A stretch of DNA of 64,000 bases, from NCBI RefSeq assembly GCF_000195295.1, contig NC_015388.1, positions 682,001-746,000 of the forward strand. Direction: 5' to 3'. Below are positions 44,803 to 53,131 of the stretch, piece after piece. The stretch is from Desulfobacca acetoxidans DSM 11109 (GTDB taxonomy: Bacteria; Desulfobacterota; Desulfobaccia; Desulfobaccales; Desulfobaccaceae). Positions within the stretch are counted from its first letter, which is position 1. The number at the start of each line of letters is the position of its first letter. Both the position numbers and the translations under genes were made by a program. The notes under the pieces are model-generated. The model saw only the letters and a program-made list of their open reading frames with translations. It was not told the DNA's origin and did no database searches.

Positions 44803-45177
44803 ATGTTTGGCGAATTTATTAAAAGGAGGAGGGTCAGTCAGGGCATAACGTTAAGGGAATTTTGCCGAAGGCTGAATGTGGATGCCAGCAATTGGAGCAA
44901 GGTCGAGAGAGGTTTGCTCTCACCTCCTCAGGATGAGGAAAAGCTCCAGGAAATAGCCCAGGTCCTGGAAATCCCCTTAAACTCTGACTCTTGGAAAGAA
45001 CTGCGGGACAGCGCCAATATTGATGCAGGACTGATCCCCAAAGACATTTTATCAGATCAACAGATAGTCAACGCCCTACCAATGTTTTTTCGCACCATCA
45101 GGAGCGATAAACCCACACAAGAAGAACTGGAGGTCCTCATAGAAATCTTAAGAAAGGATAAAGATATTGAACTATAA
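44803..45177 (+). CDS. XRE-type HTH regulator
   Basis: A 124-residue DNA-binding protein. The helix-turn-helix ITLREFCRRLNVDASNWSKVERG occupies about residues 14-37. The C-terminal half is helical and acidic. The ATG at 44803 has a GAGGAGG site 6 bases upstream; the open frame before it covers the promoter and is not coding. It overlaps the ImmA/IrrE-type gene, a pairing typical of mobile-element control modules in which the protease cuts the repressor. Confidence 0.85.
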   Translation: MFGEFIKRRRVSQGITLREFCRRLNVDASNWSKVERGLLSPPQDEEKLQEIAQVLEIPLNSDSWKELRDSANIDAGLIPKDILSDQQIVNALPMFFRTIRSDKPTQEELEVLIEILRKDKDIEL

Positions 45178-45802
45178 GGATTTTAGGTGTGCCTGGATTG
45201 ACAAAAAAATCATATGGGATATTGCCGATCGGGCAAGAGATGAGCTTTGGGCCAAAGAAAAACTACCCATAGATATGGAGGAAATAATTGAATTAAAACT
45301 GCAGCTTAATGTTGAACCGACCCATGGTCTGTTAAATCTAATTGATATGGATGCTTACTTGAAAATGGATTTAAGCGGCATCGTAGTTGACTATGATTCC
45401 TACATGGAAGCAAGATATGCCAACCGTTTGAGGTTTTCTTTAGCGCATGAACTTGGGCATTATATTCTTCATAAGGATGTTTACCTGAAATTAAACCTTA
45501 CTTCCGCCGAAGAATGGAAAAATTTTATCATAAATGTACCAGAGGACGAGTATGGCGATTTCGAGTGGCAAGCGAATGAATTTGCCGGTCGTTTCTTGGT
45601 ACCCCACAATTTTCTCAAAGCTCGGCTGGATGGAGTAATAAAGCTGATTAAACAGAATAAAGAATTGACAACGTATCTGAAAAAAGACCCTGATGCAGTT
45701 CTTTCTCGGGTGTCTCCTGTACTCCGAAAGCCTTTTGGAGTTTCGGAAGAAGTTATTGAACGCCGGCTCAAAAGGGAAAATCTCTGGCCTCCTGATTTCT
45801 GA
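45167..45802 (+). CDS. ImmA/IrrE-type metallopeptidase
   Basis: A 211-residue protein with the zinc motif AHELGHYILH (HExxH) near residue 91 and the accessory segment WQANEFAGRFLVP near 140. This is the ImmA/IrrE domain (DUF955) that cleaves a partner XRE repressor. The start is TTG at 45167 with AAAGGA upstream, overlapping the HTH gene by 11 bases. The AT-rich composition fits mobile DNA. Confidence 0.85.
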   Translation: MNYKDFRCAWIDKKIIWDIADRARDELWAKEKLPIDMEEIIELKLQLNVEPTHGLLNLIDMDAYLKMDLSGIVVDYDSYMEARYANRLRFSLAHELGHYILHKDVYLKLNLTSAEEWKNFIINVPEDEYGDFEWQANEFAGRFLVPHNFLKARLDGVIKLIKQNKELTTYLKKDPDAVLSRVSPVLRKPFGVSEEVIERRLKRENLWPPDF

Positions 45803-45833
45803 AAGATATAAAATTTAAGAGTAAAGGGTACCA

Positions 45834-46451
45834 ATGACAGGAATAGAAATTTTTTTTACTGCATTAGGTTCTGTAGTTGCGGCTTTATTAGCGGCGTATT
45901 TAGGCGGAAGATATACTTTTAGAGCAGTTGAAAAAACATTTGCAAAAAATTTAGAACTGCAGAAGGTCAATCAGGAAAATATTATAAAGGCTTTGCTACA
46001 GGCAATTCACGACGAGATTGAAACTTTATGGGAACATTACTCAAGTGAATTAGGTGCGAAAATTGATTCCTTACCAGATAATCATCCTTTAAATTATTTA
46101 TTTCCAATACTTCAAGACTATTTTACAATATATACTGGCAATGCAATATTAATCGGCCATATATTTGATGTTGAATTGCGCAAGTCAATTGTTACAACGT
46201 ATACAAAAGCTCGCGCTATGATAGATACAATAAGGTTAAATAATGAGTTAGTTCAAAAAAATGAATTCTGGTTTAGGCTCTATCAGCAGTCTAAAGACCC
46301 CACCTTAGCAAAAAATGTTGATGATTCATGGACCTTATTAATAGAATATGCAAAGGTAATAAAAAAATATCATGCAGATATGAAAATAACTGTTAATGAT
46401 TTGCTGAGGAAGTTAAGGAAGACAGGGGTTTTATATCAAGAAAGACAATAA
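45834..46451 (+). CDS. Membrane-anchored hypothetical protein
   Basis: A 205-residue protein with one N-terminal membrane helix (FFTALGSVVAALLAAYLGG) and a long helical cytoplasmic part with no cysteine. It is distinctly AT-rich and Asn/Lys/Ile-rich, unlike the core genes. It lies 31 bases after the ImmA-type gene, so it may be controlled with it. This anchor-plus-helical shape occurs in phage and defence accessory proteins, but I recognise no family. Confidence 0.65.
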   Translation: MTGIEIFFTALGSVVAALLAAYLGGRYTFRAVEKTFAKNLELQKVNQENIIKALLQAIHDEIETLWEHYSSELGAKIDSLPDNHPLNYLFPILQDYFTIYTGNAILIGHIFDVELRKSIVTTYTKARAMIDTIRLNNELVQKNEFWFRLYQQSKDPTLAKNVDDSWTLLIEYAKVIKKYHADMKITVNDLLRKLRKTGVLYQERQ

Positions 46452-46581
46452 AATCCCTTATAACTATCCCTTGAAGTCTCGGTCTAAGATGGCAGTGAGA
46501 AGAGAGATCAGATCGAAGGCGGGCTGGAGCTAAGATCAATATATCTCAGATTTAGAATATAAAGATAAGGAGAATTTGGTC

Positions 46582-46911
46582 ATGGGTGAAACCGAGAGTC
46601 ACAAGAAAGCAAAAACCAAAGCCGCCGGAAAAAAAGGGGAAACCGAAGTTCAGCTTTCAGGGAATCGTCGCCTTGATGCCCTGACGGCAAGTGGTAAACG
46701 TGCAACTGAGATTGAACGTAGCGGAGATGCCGCAAAGTTGGAAAAGGCGGCACGCCGGCTCAAGGCTTCTGAAGCGCCCCAGAAGGTACTTAAAGTTCCG
46801 CAGACGGATATGGATGTCGCTGTGGCAGCCATGCGCGCTATCGGTGTTTCGGGCAACGTAGAGAATCTTAGTGGGACTAAAAGCAAAAAAATTCGGATTT
46901 CAAAAAAATAA
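46582..46911 (+). CDS. Small basic hypothetical protein
   Basis: A 109-residue, Lys/Ala-rich soluble protein: SHKKAKTKAAGKKGETEV, GNRRLDALTASGKRATEIER, then VPQTDMDVAVAAMRAIGVSG and a basic C terminus KIRISKK. The AAGGAG site is 9 bases before the ATG. The basic ends suggest binding to nucleic acid. I believe similar proteins occur in scattered genomes, but no function is known to me. Confidence 0.6.
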   Translation: MGETESHKKAKTKAAGKKGETEVQLSGNRRLDALTASGKRATEIERSGDAAKLEKAARRLKASEAPQKVLKVPQTDMDVAVAAMRAIGVSGNVENLSGTKSKKIRISKK

Positions 46912-47056
46912 GCTGACTAATGAGAAATTACCGGAGATTATCAGTATAACGCAAAATTCCAGGTTGCCCCTGAACAAATTCAATCGGTTAGATACGAAAA
47001 ATCACCATCCTGTAGTGTCGGCATATAATACTAAATATATATAATATCTTTATATA

Positions 47057-47084
47057 TTGACAATCTAAGCTACCATGCTATAGT
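47057..47084 (+). promoter_or_regulatory. Promoter of the IS1634-type transposase
   Basis: A perfect TTGACA (47057-47062) and TATAGT (47079-47084) are 16 bases apart. Transcription would begin at about 47091, the ATG itself, so the mRNA may be leaderless. The outer left end of the element may be near TGTAGTGTCGGC at 47011. Confidence 0.5.
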
Positions 47085-47090
47085 GGCGTC

Positions 47091-48503
47091 ATGTACTTGC
47101 GGACGACCACTCGAAAACGGGGCGATAAGATTTATCAGTCCCTCCACATCGTCGAATCTTACCGGACTAAAGAGGGCAAAGTTCGGCAGCGGATTCTGGT
47201 TAACTTCGGCTCGGCTTCGCAATACTCCTCTGAACAAATCCAAGAAATTATCGCAGGATTGAAAATATTCTTTAAACTCGAAGAAGCAAAGCCGCAAGAG
47301 AGCATCCCTCCTACGGGTAGCCTGGATTTCGGCTCCATTTATACCATCTTCCGCCTCTGGGAGGAGATGGACTGGACCCAGGTTTTCAAAAAATTCCTCC
47401 AGGGTAGGCAGTTCGAGTTCGATGTCATTGCCAACCTCAAAGTTATGGTAGCCAAGCGTCTCTTAGATCCCATGGCCAAACTCCACCTCTTGGATTGGCT
47501 CGAGGGGGTGCACCTTCCCGGTATCGACCGGCAGCAGGTTGATTATAATCACTTGTTACGCTCTTTGGACTTTCTCATTGAACACAAAGCAGAATTGGAG
47601 CCCAAACTGGCCTGGCCGATCCTGACCCTCTTCGACGCACCCCTGGACTTGGTTTTTTACGACCTGACCTCGTGCTATTGTGAGATTGAGCGAGCGGATA
47701 AGGTCCGAAATCCCTCCTCCCAATCGGATAAACCGACGTTGCAAAATTACGGCTATGATCGGGACCATTCCGGTTGCCCTCAGGTAGTGCTGGGACTGGT
47801 CATGACCAAAGATGGTATTCCTCTCTGTCATCAGGTGTTTCCTGGAGAAACCACTGATAAAGCGATCTTCCGGAAAGTTATTCTCGATGTCAAAGCCCGC
47901 TTCCCGGTGCAACGCTGCGTCGTGGTCAGTGATCGGGGACTGCTCAGCCAAGACAACCTGGCGGTCCTGGGCGAAGCTCAGCTGGATTATATCGTCGCCC
48001 GGCCTTTGAGGCATAATCTCATCTCCCGGCAGGCCATCCAGGCCACGGCTCAGGATGTTCAGGCACAAATCAAACGGTGGAAGAGTGATGGCACCCCCCT
48101 GGAGGAGCAAGAATGTTTCCGGGAAGTCACCCTTGACGGCCGCCGCTTTGTCGTGGCCTATAAGGCCGAAATTGCCCGGCAGACCAAAAAAACCCGACAG
48201 CGGAAACTGGCCGTAGCCACGGAGTATATCCGGGGTCGCTTGGCTCGCTTGCAGAACCAGGAAACCGGCTTGCACATGCCGGGGAAGACTCTCACTCATC
48301 CGGAAACCCTGGTTCATCTCCACGACTATCTGAAAAAACGGCAACTGAGCCGCTATTATCAACTCAGGCTTGACCAACAGGGCCGGGTGGCCTGTGATCC
48401 GGATGAGGAAAATCGCCGCTGGGAACTGCTCATCGACGGTAAACTCCTCTTGGAAACCACCAACAAAACGCTGTCACCAGCAGAGGTCGTCCACCAATAC
48501 TGA
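47091..48503 (+). pseudogene. IS1634-family transposase, C-terminally truncated
   Basis: About 470 residues. The N terminus YLRTTTRKRGDKIYQSLHIV and QRILVNFGS are typical of IS1634 transposases. Two catalytic aspartates are visible in VFYDLTSCY and VVVSDRGLLS. The reading frame stops at LSPAEVVHQY, before the region that should hold the third acidic residue (Y-R-E-K type motif), so the enzyme should be inactive. The right end of the element is missing and an IS21 remnant begins at once. No matching inverted repeat was found on the right. Confidence 0.85.
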
Positions 48504-48504
48504 A

Positions 48505-48624
48505 GGCGACGGTGGATCTGGAGATAGCACATGATTGAGCGATCTTTCGATTACTTAATCCACAGCTCCATTTTAACCGGAGAATCTCTTTTATCTTACG
48601 CATAGATAATCTCTCTGCTGGCAT
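48505..48624 (-). pseudogene. IS21-family IstA N-terminal fragment
   Basis: On the minus strand an ATG at 48624 gives MPAERLSMRKIKEIL followed by GLSNRKIAQSCAISRSTV, the N-terminal helix-turn-helix of IstA transposases. It is cut after about 40 residues at the junction with the IS1634 remnant. It likely belongs to the IS21-type end repeats at 48960-49066. Confidence 0.75.
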
Positions 48625-49069
48625 ATGCTTCCTCCTATAATAATACAGAGGATACATATCACCGTTGGGTAAATTGACCATCGCCTATATGTTGACCAAG
48701 CCGGTTATTTTCAGGACATTCGCCTGGGTGAAGCAGGCAGCCATTCCAGCCGCCGGCCGGCCAAAGCGGATTCGGCCTGCCGGCACCAAGCGTTTGCGGG
48801 GCAGGCCGAATCCGCCCCTCATGGCACCAATAAACTTATCCCGGCCAAGGCTGGCGGGCTAAGTCCCCAAAGCGCAAACCGCCGCCGGTCAGACTTTATC
48901 TGCGATCGTCATACTCAATGCTTGGGTGATTATATCAGCGTGCTTCGCTTGGGCCGTGCTACAAGAGTTGGCCGGATTCGCCCGGAATCAGTGGCCGCCT
49001 TCCAGCGGAATCAGTGGCCGGATTGAATCGGAATGGGTGGCCGGATTACTCCGGAATCAGTGGCCGGAA
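48625..49069. mobile_element. IS21-type end remnant and intergenic debris
   Basis: No intact gene. A perfect 16-base inverted repeat lies at 48766-48781 and 48800-48815 (GCGGATTCGGCCTGCC and its complement, 18-base loop). From about 48960 a repeat array begins that resembles the multiple terminal repeats of IS21 elements. Short plus-strand open frames here have no protein-like character. Confidence 0.5.
48983..49066 (+). repeat. Four tandem CGGAATCAGTGGCCG motifs at 23-bp period
   Basis: The 15-base motif CGGAATCAGTGGCCG starts at 48983, 49006, 49029 (with GG for CA) and 49052, exactly 23 bases apart. A degenerate copy sits at 48960, and a partial one follows at about 49065. The spacing and position suggest transposase binding sites at an IS21-type end. 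Confidence 0.75.
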
Positions 49070-49759
49070 TCAGTCGGAATATGCAAATTCTAAACACTCC
49101 ATTATTTCATCGATGATATCTGACTGGATATCAAATCCAGGTAATAGGAGTTGTTGCTGTGGGACGCCTATTCTGAATGTCACGGCAAAACTTGCCGCTC
49201 GCGGTATTGACAAATATAATTCAAAACTTTCTTTTATATCTTTTTTAGTTCTCCCTTTTTCCTGGTATGGTCTCCCTGCCTTGCGCTGCGCAGTTCTAGA
49301 TAATAGTGTTTCCGTATACTTAACTCTCTCAACAAATTCATCGCTTTGGGCCATTCCATGGGATACAACCTTACCATCGATAGCAAGCTGAAACTCATTG
49401 GCTTCTAAAGAAATGCCACGCAGCTCCAAGTGCCGGAGAAAATTTATTTGATTAAACAGGTCCCGGAGTTCATCAGCGATTTGGTCCGGGGGATTTCCAG
49501 CAAGTCCCGTTGCCACCAGGCGTTCTGCCTCCCTTAAACAACCACAATCCATTGCTAGGGTGGCGGCACTTCTATGGAGAATCGCACGACTCGGTTCGGC
49601 ACTCAAATCTTTAGCTATCAATTGTGCTGGTTTAAATTCATGTTCAAAAGCCTGTTGAAGCAGGGCCTTTGATTTCTCTAAGTCTCCCTGTAATTTAGCA
49701 GCAAAGGCCAATTCTGCCAGATTCATAGCTTCTCGATGGAGTTGTGTAATACTTTTCAT
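49070..49759 (-). CDS. Conserved hypothetical protein of the HD/YwgA cluster (helical repeat type)
   Basis: A 229-residue protein. The N-terminal third is TPR-like (SITQLHREAMNLAELAFAAK, then LEKSKALLQQAFEHE and ATLAMDCGCLREAERLVATG). The C-terminal part (LRGISLEANEFQLAIDGK, SHGMAQSDEFVERV, RAASFAVTFRIG) looks like a mixed alpha/beta domain. I recall related proteins in cyanobacteria but no function. Its start overlaps the stop of the next upstream gene by 4 bases, and both are on the minus strand. The last codons reach the IS21-type repeats. Confidence 0.7.
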   Translation of the reverse strand: MKSITQLHREAMNLAELAFAAKLQGDLEKSKALLQQAFEHEFKPAQLIAKDLSAEPSRAILHRSAATLAMDCGCLREAERLVATGLAGNPPDQIADELRDLFNQINFLRHLELRGISLEANEFQLAIDGKVVSHGMAQSDEFVERVKYTETLLSRTAQRKAGRPYQEKGRTKKDIKESFELYLSIPRAASFAVTFRIGVPQQQLLLPGFDIQSDIIDEIMECLEFAYSD

Positions 49760-50292
49760 CTTTTCACTATCTGGGAAATAGGTCGGCTGAATTCCACAAC
49801 CACAATATAAGCCGAGTTAAAGCCATCAGATATTTGGGTCTGCTTGATCTTTTTTTTCACCCTCGCCTTTATGGAGCTATCATCTCCTCTACGTATGCCG
49901 GAGACTTCCAAACGAGCCTTATTTTGAAATAACTCCCCGCTGTCATCTCCAATCCAATAATCAAAACCAGTCCCTTTAATTGATCTTTCAATGACTGTTA
50001 ATCCAGTGAGGTCCAGAATTAAGAGAAAAGCTATTCCATAAGCGCCGTGTTCGGTTGCTACTTCTTCATCCTGCCAGGTCCTCCGCATTTGGTCAGTAAC
50101 AGCAGGCCAATATAATGCAAAGATTCTGTTAAATTCGCCATTAATTGTTAGATTAACACCGACGAAATGACCCTGATCTTCCAAACAAATCGCTCCAGCC
50201 TGCATCAAACAAGAGCCAAATTCTGGGGTAAGATAATGAATTTCCTGACACAATCTGGTCAATTCCAACTTTTCCACATCTTCTAATGTCAT
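49756..50292 (-). CDS. Conserved hypothetical protein, partner of the TPR-like gene
   Basis: A 178-residue protein with mixed alpha/beta character (YLTPEFGSCLMQAGAICLED, then HFVGVNLTINGEFN, GFDYWIGDDSGE and RLEVSGIRRGDDSS). The C-terminal region from ERSIKGTGFDYWIG has acidic residues in an arrangement reminiscent of PD-(D/E)xK nucleases (YWIGDD...ARLEVSG), which could make it a nuclease-like protein; this is a guess from motif spacing. It is coupled to the TPR-like gene by a 4-base overlap. Confidence 0.6.
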   Translation of the reverse strand: MTLEDVEKLELTRLCQEIHYLTPEFGSCLMQAGAICLEDQGHFVGVNLTINGEFNRIFALYWPAVTDQMRRTWQDEEVATEHGAYGIAFLLILDLTGLTVIERSIKGTGFDYWIGDDSGELFQNKARLEVSGIRRGDDSSIKARVKKKIKQTQISDGFNSAYIVVVEFSRPISQIVKR

Positions 50293-50408
50293 TCAGGGGA
50301 AATATCCTTTTTCTTGGAACATTTAAAAAAAGTTACAACTCCCCCAAAAGGCCTTAGCCACTAAGTGGGGCGAGGGTAATGGAGACAAATTTCCTTTTTG
50401 CCTCAGCT

Positions 50409-50954
50409 TCAATTAATGTGCACCCTCGCCTCGTTCGTAATACTGTCAATTTCCTCGATAGCATTTTTGGCGCTTTCCAGCGTGATATGTGGCTTCAGTT
50501 CTGTGAGTTCTTCAGCTCTTTCAGCGTTTAAGGTCTCAAAGGTTCTGTTTTTAGTAACATATAATGCCGTAGCCAAACGTTCGAGTTCTGTCACTCCTTT
50601 GTCGCCGAGTATCTCGGCAATGAAAGTAATTTTCTTGTCATACCGTGCAATTGTGTTTGAATATAATTTTTGAATATATTCGTTGAGGTCCGTTGAGGCT
50701 AATCTAGGGCCACACGGCCATCGTGGTTCAAGCTCGATTAGACCATCTGCGCGCAACGCAGTAAGTTCATCTCTCAGGTCGAACGAGAAAGGTCCGTGCT
50801 TGTATAAAATGAAATCAAACTCCATGGGAACTTGCATGAGCTCTTGAAGAAAAAATGTGGCCTTTTGAATATGGGTTTCGCCACACCAGCTCCCTTTTTC
50901 CCGTAATTTATCAATCAGCCTCAGGATTATTGCGGCGTTTTTAATTCTGTCCAT
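50409..50954 (-). CDS. YwgA-like protein
   Basis: A 181-residue protein: LIDKLREKGSWCGETHIQKATFF near the start, then FDFILYKHGPFSFDLRDELTALR and a helical C terminus. This resembles Bacillus YwgA-type proteins, a wHTH-containing family that is often encoded next to an HD-domain protein. It overlaps the HD gene by 14 bases. Role unknown; probably a regulator or partner of the HD protein. Confidence 0.72.
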   Translation of the reverse strand: MDRIKNAAIILRLIDKLREKGSWCGETHIQKATFFLQELMQVPMEFDFILYKHGPFSFDLRDELTALRADGLIELEPRWPCGPRLASTDLNEYIQKLYSNTIARYDKKITFIAEILGDKGVTELERLATALYVTKNRTFETLNAERAEELTELKPHITLESAKNAIEEIDSITNEARVHIN

Positions 50955-52281
50955 TAATATCCTCCTCTCTTTTAGGTAGTATGATTTTATCCCGGATTGC
51001 CTTCAGCCACTCGTCTGCCCTCCCGTATATCTTGCGATCACAAAAGACGTAGTCGACTGAGACGATGGGAACGCTTTTTAATGTATCCGATTTGGCAAGT
51101 GACGAAACAATCTGCCCGCCTCTGAGCCGGACCGGAAAATCGGGAGCACCTCCTTTTTGTGGATAACGGTCACGCCGAAAATGTTCTTCTCCGAACTCTT
51201 GTTTGAGAGCATTGAAGACTGACTGCCCTGCTTCAGGATTGATCCTCACATCATTGGGGTTGCGCTCATAAATCACTTTAAAATGTTCTCGCCGTAGAAT
51301 CCTACGAGCGTGTTGATGAATCGGCCTGCTTTCATCAAACGCTTCTTCCATAAATGCTACTGTAATTTCATTGTCTGTCATTTTAATATGTTGCTGTATA
51401 TCAGTAGAAAATTTGCCATTCTGTAGCCATTCCTTAAGGAAATCCTTTAAATGAATATCATAAATACGACGAACTGGATGACAATAAACTTGTGAATACA
51501 TAAAATAACGTGCTAGCATCAGGGCCTCAGAGGTGTGAATGCCACCTTCTTCAACACCAAGTGCCGGCTCTACTGAAGCCCCTTTTTCGCATGATGGTAA
51601 AAATGATAGAATCCTTAACGTATCTATTAAACGATAGTGATCAAATTTACCGTAAACCACACCAATATGATGTGAATCTCTTAGTAAATAATCCATTCTA
51701 TCAGCACCGAAGGCATCTCCAACAATAATTTCCGATAGAATAGTTTCCCAATCTGTAAATGTTAGGTCCGAAGCCTCCTTTGGGCCCACGGCAAGTTTTG
51801 TAATGTCATTAGCTCTAAGTGGAGGAGTTATACTATTCCATATTTCCTGCATTTCACTACTTTGAATAATCTCACGAGTTAATTTTTCATGGTTCCAACC
51901 TTCAGGTAGTAACTCTTTTTCGGCAGCATGGGAGAATGGAAGATGCCCAATGTCATGACAAAGTGCCGCCATGCGAAGAACAAGCCTCCAATACTGGAGT
52001 TTATTCTGATCTTTTAATTCCGGAAGCAAATTCCTTACATCGTCTGTGACATTATCTGGATTTGTAACCACGTCAAAGATTCGACTAGCGAGTTCCATTA
52101 CCCCCAGGGAATGATCAAAGCGCTTATGGGTGGCGCCGGGATATATGAGGTATGTGAGCGCCAGTTGATGAATATGACGGAGGCGTTGAAAGGGACGGGA
52201 GTCTAAGACTTTCCGCTCCTGATCGTCCAAACGGATGAATACATGAATAGAGTCACGAATCTCATGAATATTTTTAGCCAT
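50941..52281 (-). CDS. HD-domain phosphohydrolase (SAMHD1/dGTPase-like)
   Basis: About 446 residues. Metal-binding motifs are HSLGVMELASRI near residue 58, CHDIGHLPFSHAAE near 108 and the later Asp in GADRMDYLLRDSHHIGV. The DRMDYLLRDS motif is typical of dNTP triphosphohydrolases of the SAMHD1/YwfO type. Such enzymes destroy or regulate dNTPs, and in some phage-defence systems they starve phage replication. The ATG at 52281 was chosen, as the frame upstream covers the HsdS remnant. It is the first gene of a four-gene minus-strand cluster in the island. Confidence 0.82.
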   Translation of the reverse strand: MAKNIHEIRDSIHVFIRLDDQERKVLDSRPFQRLRHIHQLALTYLIYPGATHKRFDHSLGVMELASRIFDVVTNPDNVTDDVRNLLPELKDQNKLQYWRLVLRMAALCHDIGHLPFSHAAEKELLPEGWNHEKLTREIIQSSEMQEIWNSITPPLRANDITKLAVGPKEASDLTFTDWETILSEIIVGDAFGADRMDYLLRDSHHIGVVYGKFDHYRLIDTLRILSFLPSCEKGASVEPALGVEEGGIHTSEALMLARYFMYSQVYCHPVRRIYDIHLKDFLKEWLQNGKFSTDIQQHIKMTDNEITVAFMEEAFDESRPIHQHARRILRREHFKVIYERNPNDVRINPEAGQSVFNALKQEFGEEHFRRDRYPQKGGAPDFPVRLRGGQIVSSLAKSDTLKSVPIVSVDYVFCDRKIYGRADEWLKAIRDKIILPKREEDINGQN

Positions 52282-52283
52282 GA

Positions 52284-52484
52284 TTAAATTTCTCTTACAA
52301 CTCCACACCGGAAGGCCTTAGCGAAGAGCGTCGGGACAAGTGTCGCTAAATCTGCTTCGGTTTCTGCCTGCAGGCGTTTTAACTCGTCGGCTTTGACCTG
52401 GAGGCTGTTCAGATAATCCACAATATAGCGCTGTTCTTGGGGTGGGATTTTTGGCACCTTAAAAGCCCTTAGTTGGCATTGATA
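52284..52484 (-). pseudogene. HsdS C-terminal remnant (type I restriction specificity subunit)
   Basis: One frame reads QLRAFKVPKIPPQEQ, YIVDYLNSLQVKADELKRLQ and EADLATLVPTLFAKAF. This is the conserved C-terminal coiled-coil end of HsdS subunits. It has no start and is out of frame with the HsdR fragment next to it, so it is a deletion product. It ends 3 bases before the HD gene start. Confidence 0.7.
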
Positions 52485-52863
52485 TGCGGTGAATCTGGTG
52501 AATTTTTAGATTAGCCCGACGATCCAAATCTGCTTGGTTGGGAATTCCAAGAACCGGGCGGGCATCGCCGTCGGCGTAATCCCAGAAATAATGCTCCTGA
52601 CCGTTGCTAAGGATAACAAAAGGGGCGGAGAGGGCTTGAGCGTATGCTTTTGCTTGGGTTTTGGCGCTGTAAGGATCGGTGGTAAACCGTTTGGCTTCGA
52701 TTACGGCCAGAGGCTGCGTGCGGGAGTTTTTCAGAAGGTAGTCGGCCCTGCCGTCCGCCGCTGCCTCCTCGGTGGATATCTGGGTTTTATTGTGAATATT
52801 CCAACCGGCTTCTTTCAGAAGCTGATCGATTTTCATCCTGGCGTCAGCTTCCGTAGAGAACAT
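52459..52863 (-). pseudogene. HsdR N-terminal remnant (type I restriction endonuclease)
   Basis: About 134 residues. DARMKIDQLLKEAGW is followed by the endonuclease core GRADYLL...LAVIEAKR, the D-ExK motif of HsdR_N, and SAPFVILSNGQEHYFWD. Full HsdR is about 1000 residues, so the helicase part is gone. It stops soon after YFWD in unrelated codons. Together with the HsdS remnant it marks a large internal deletion of an hsdR-hsdM-hsdS locus. Confidence 0.8.
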
Positions 52864-53131
52864 CCCCGTTTTACCTCATAATAGCGATAGGGCAGCCTTT
52901 GATAATATTTTCACAATACCTTAATCTACCATGTTATCTGGTAGCTAAGAAAATGTCAAAAGAATAACGGGCAGGTCATAAGGCATTTGTTTTACAAAAA
53001 AAGCCGCCCTCCCTGCGGGGGCAATGTTTTTGCATCTCATCAGGGCATGATTTGTGGGGGTCGGAGCCTCTTGGAGGCCTGTGATACTGCCTGATTTTTA
53101 GAAATGATTATTTGATATCATATATAAAACT

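Noticed and set aside
48665-48862. 65-codon plus-strand frame over the inverted repeat
   Set aside because: It spans the perfect hairpin and IS debris; its Pro/Arg-rich composition suggests chance.
48983-49066. Could the 23-bp-period repeats be a CRISPR array?
   Set aside because: Repeats are only 15 bases, the gaps 8 bases, and no cas genes are near; an IS end fits better.
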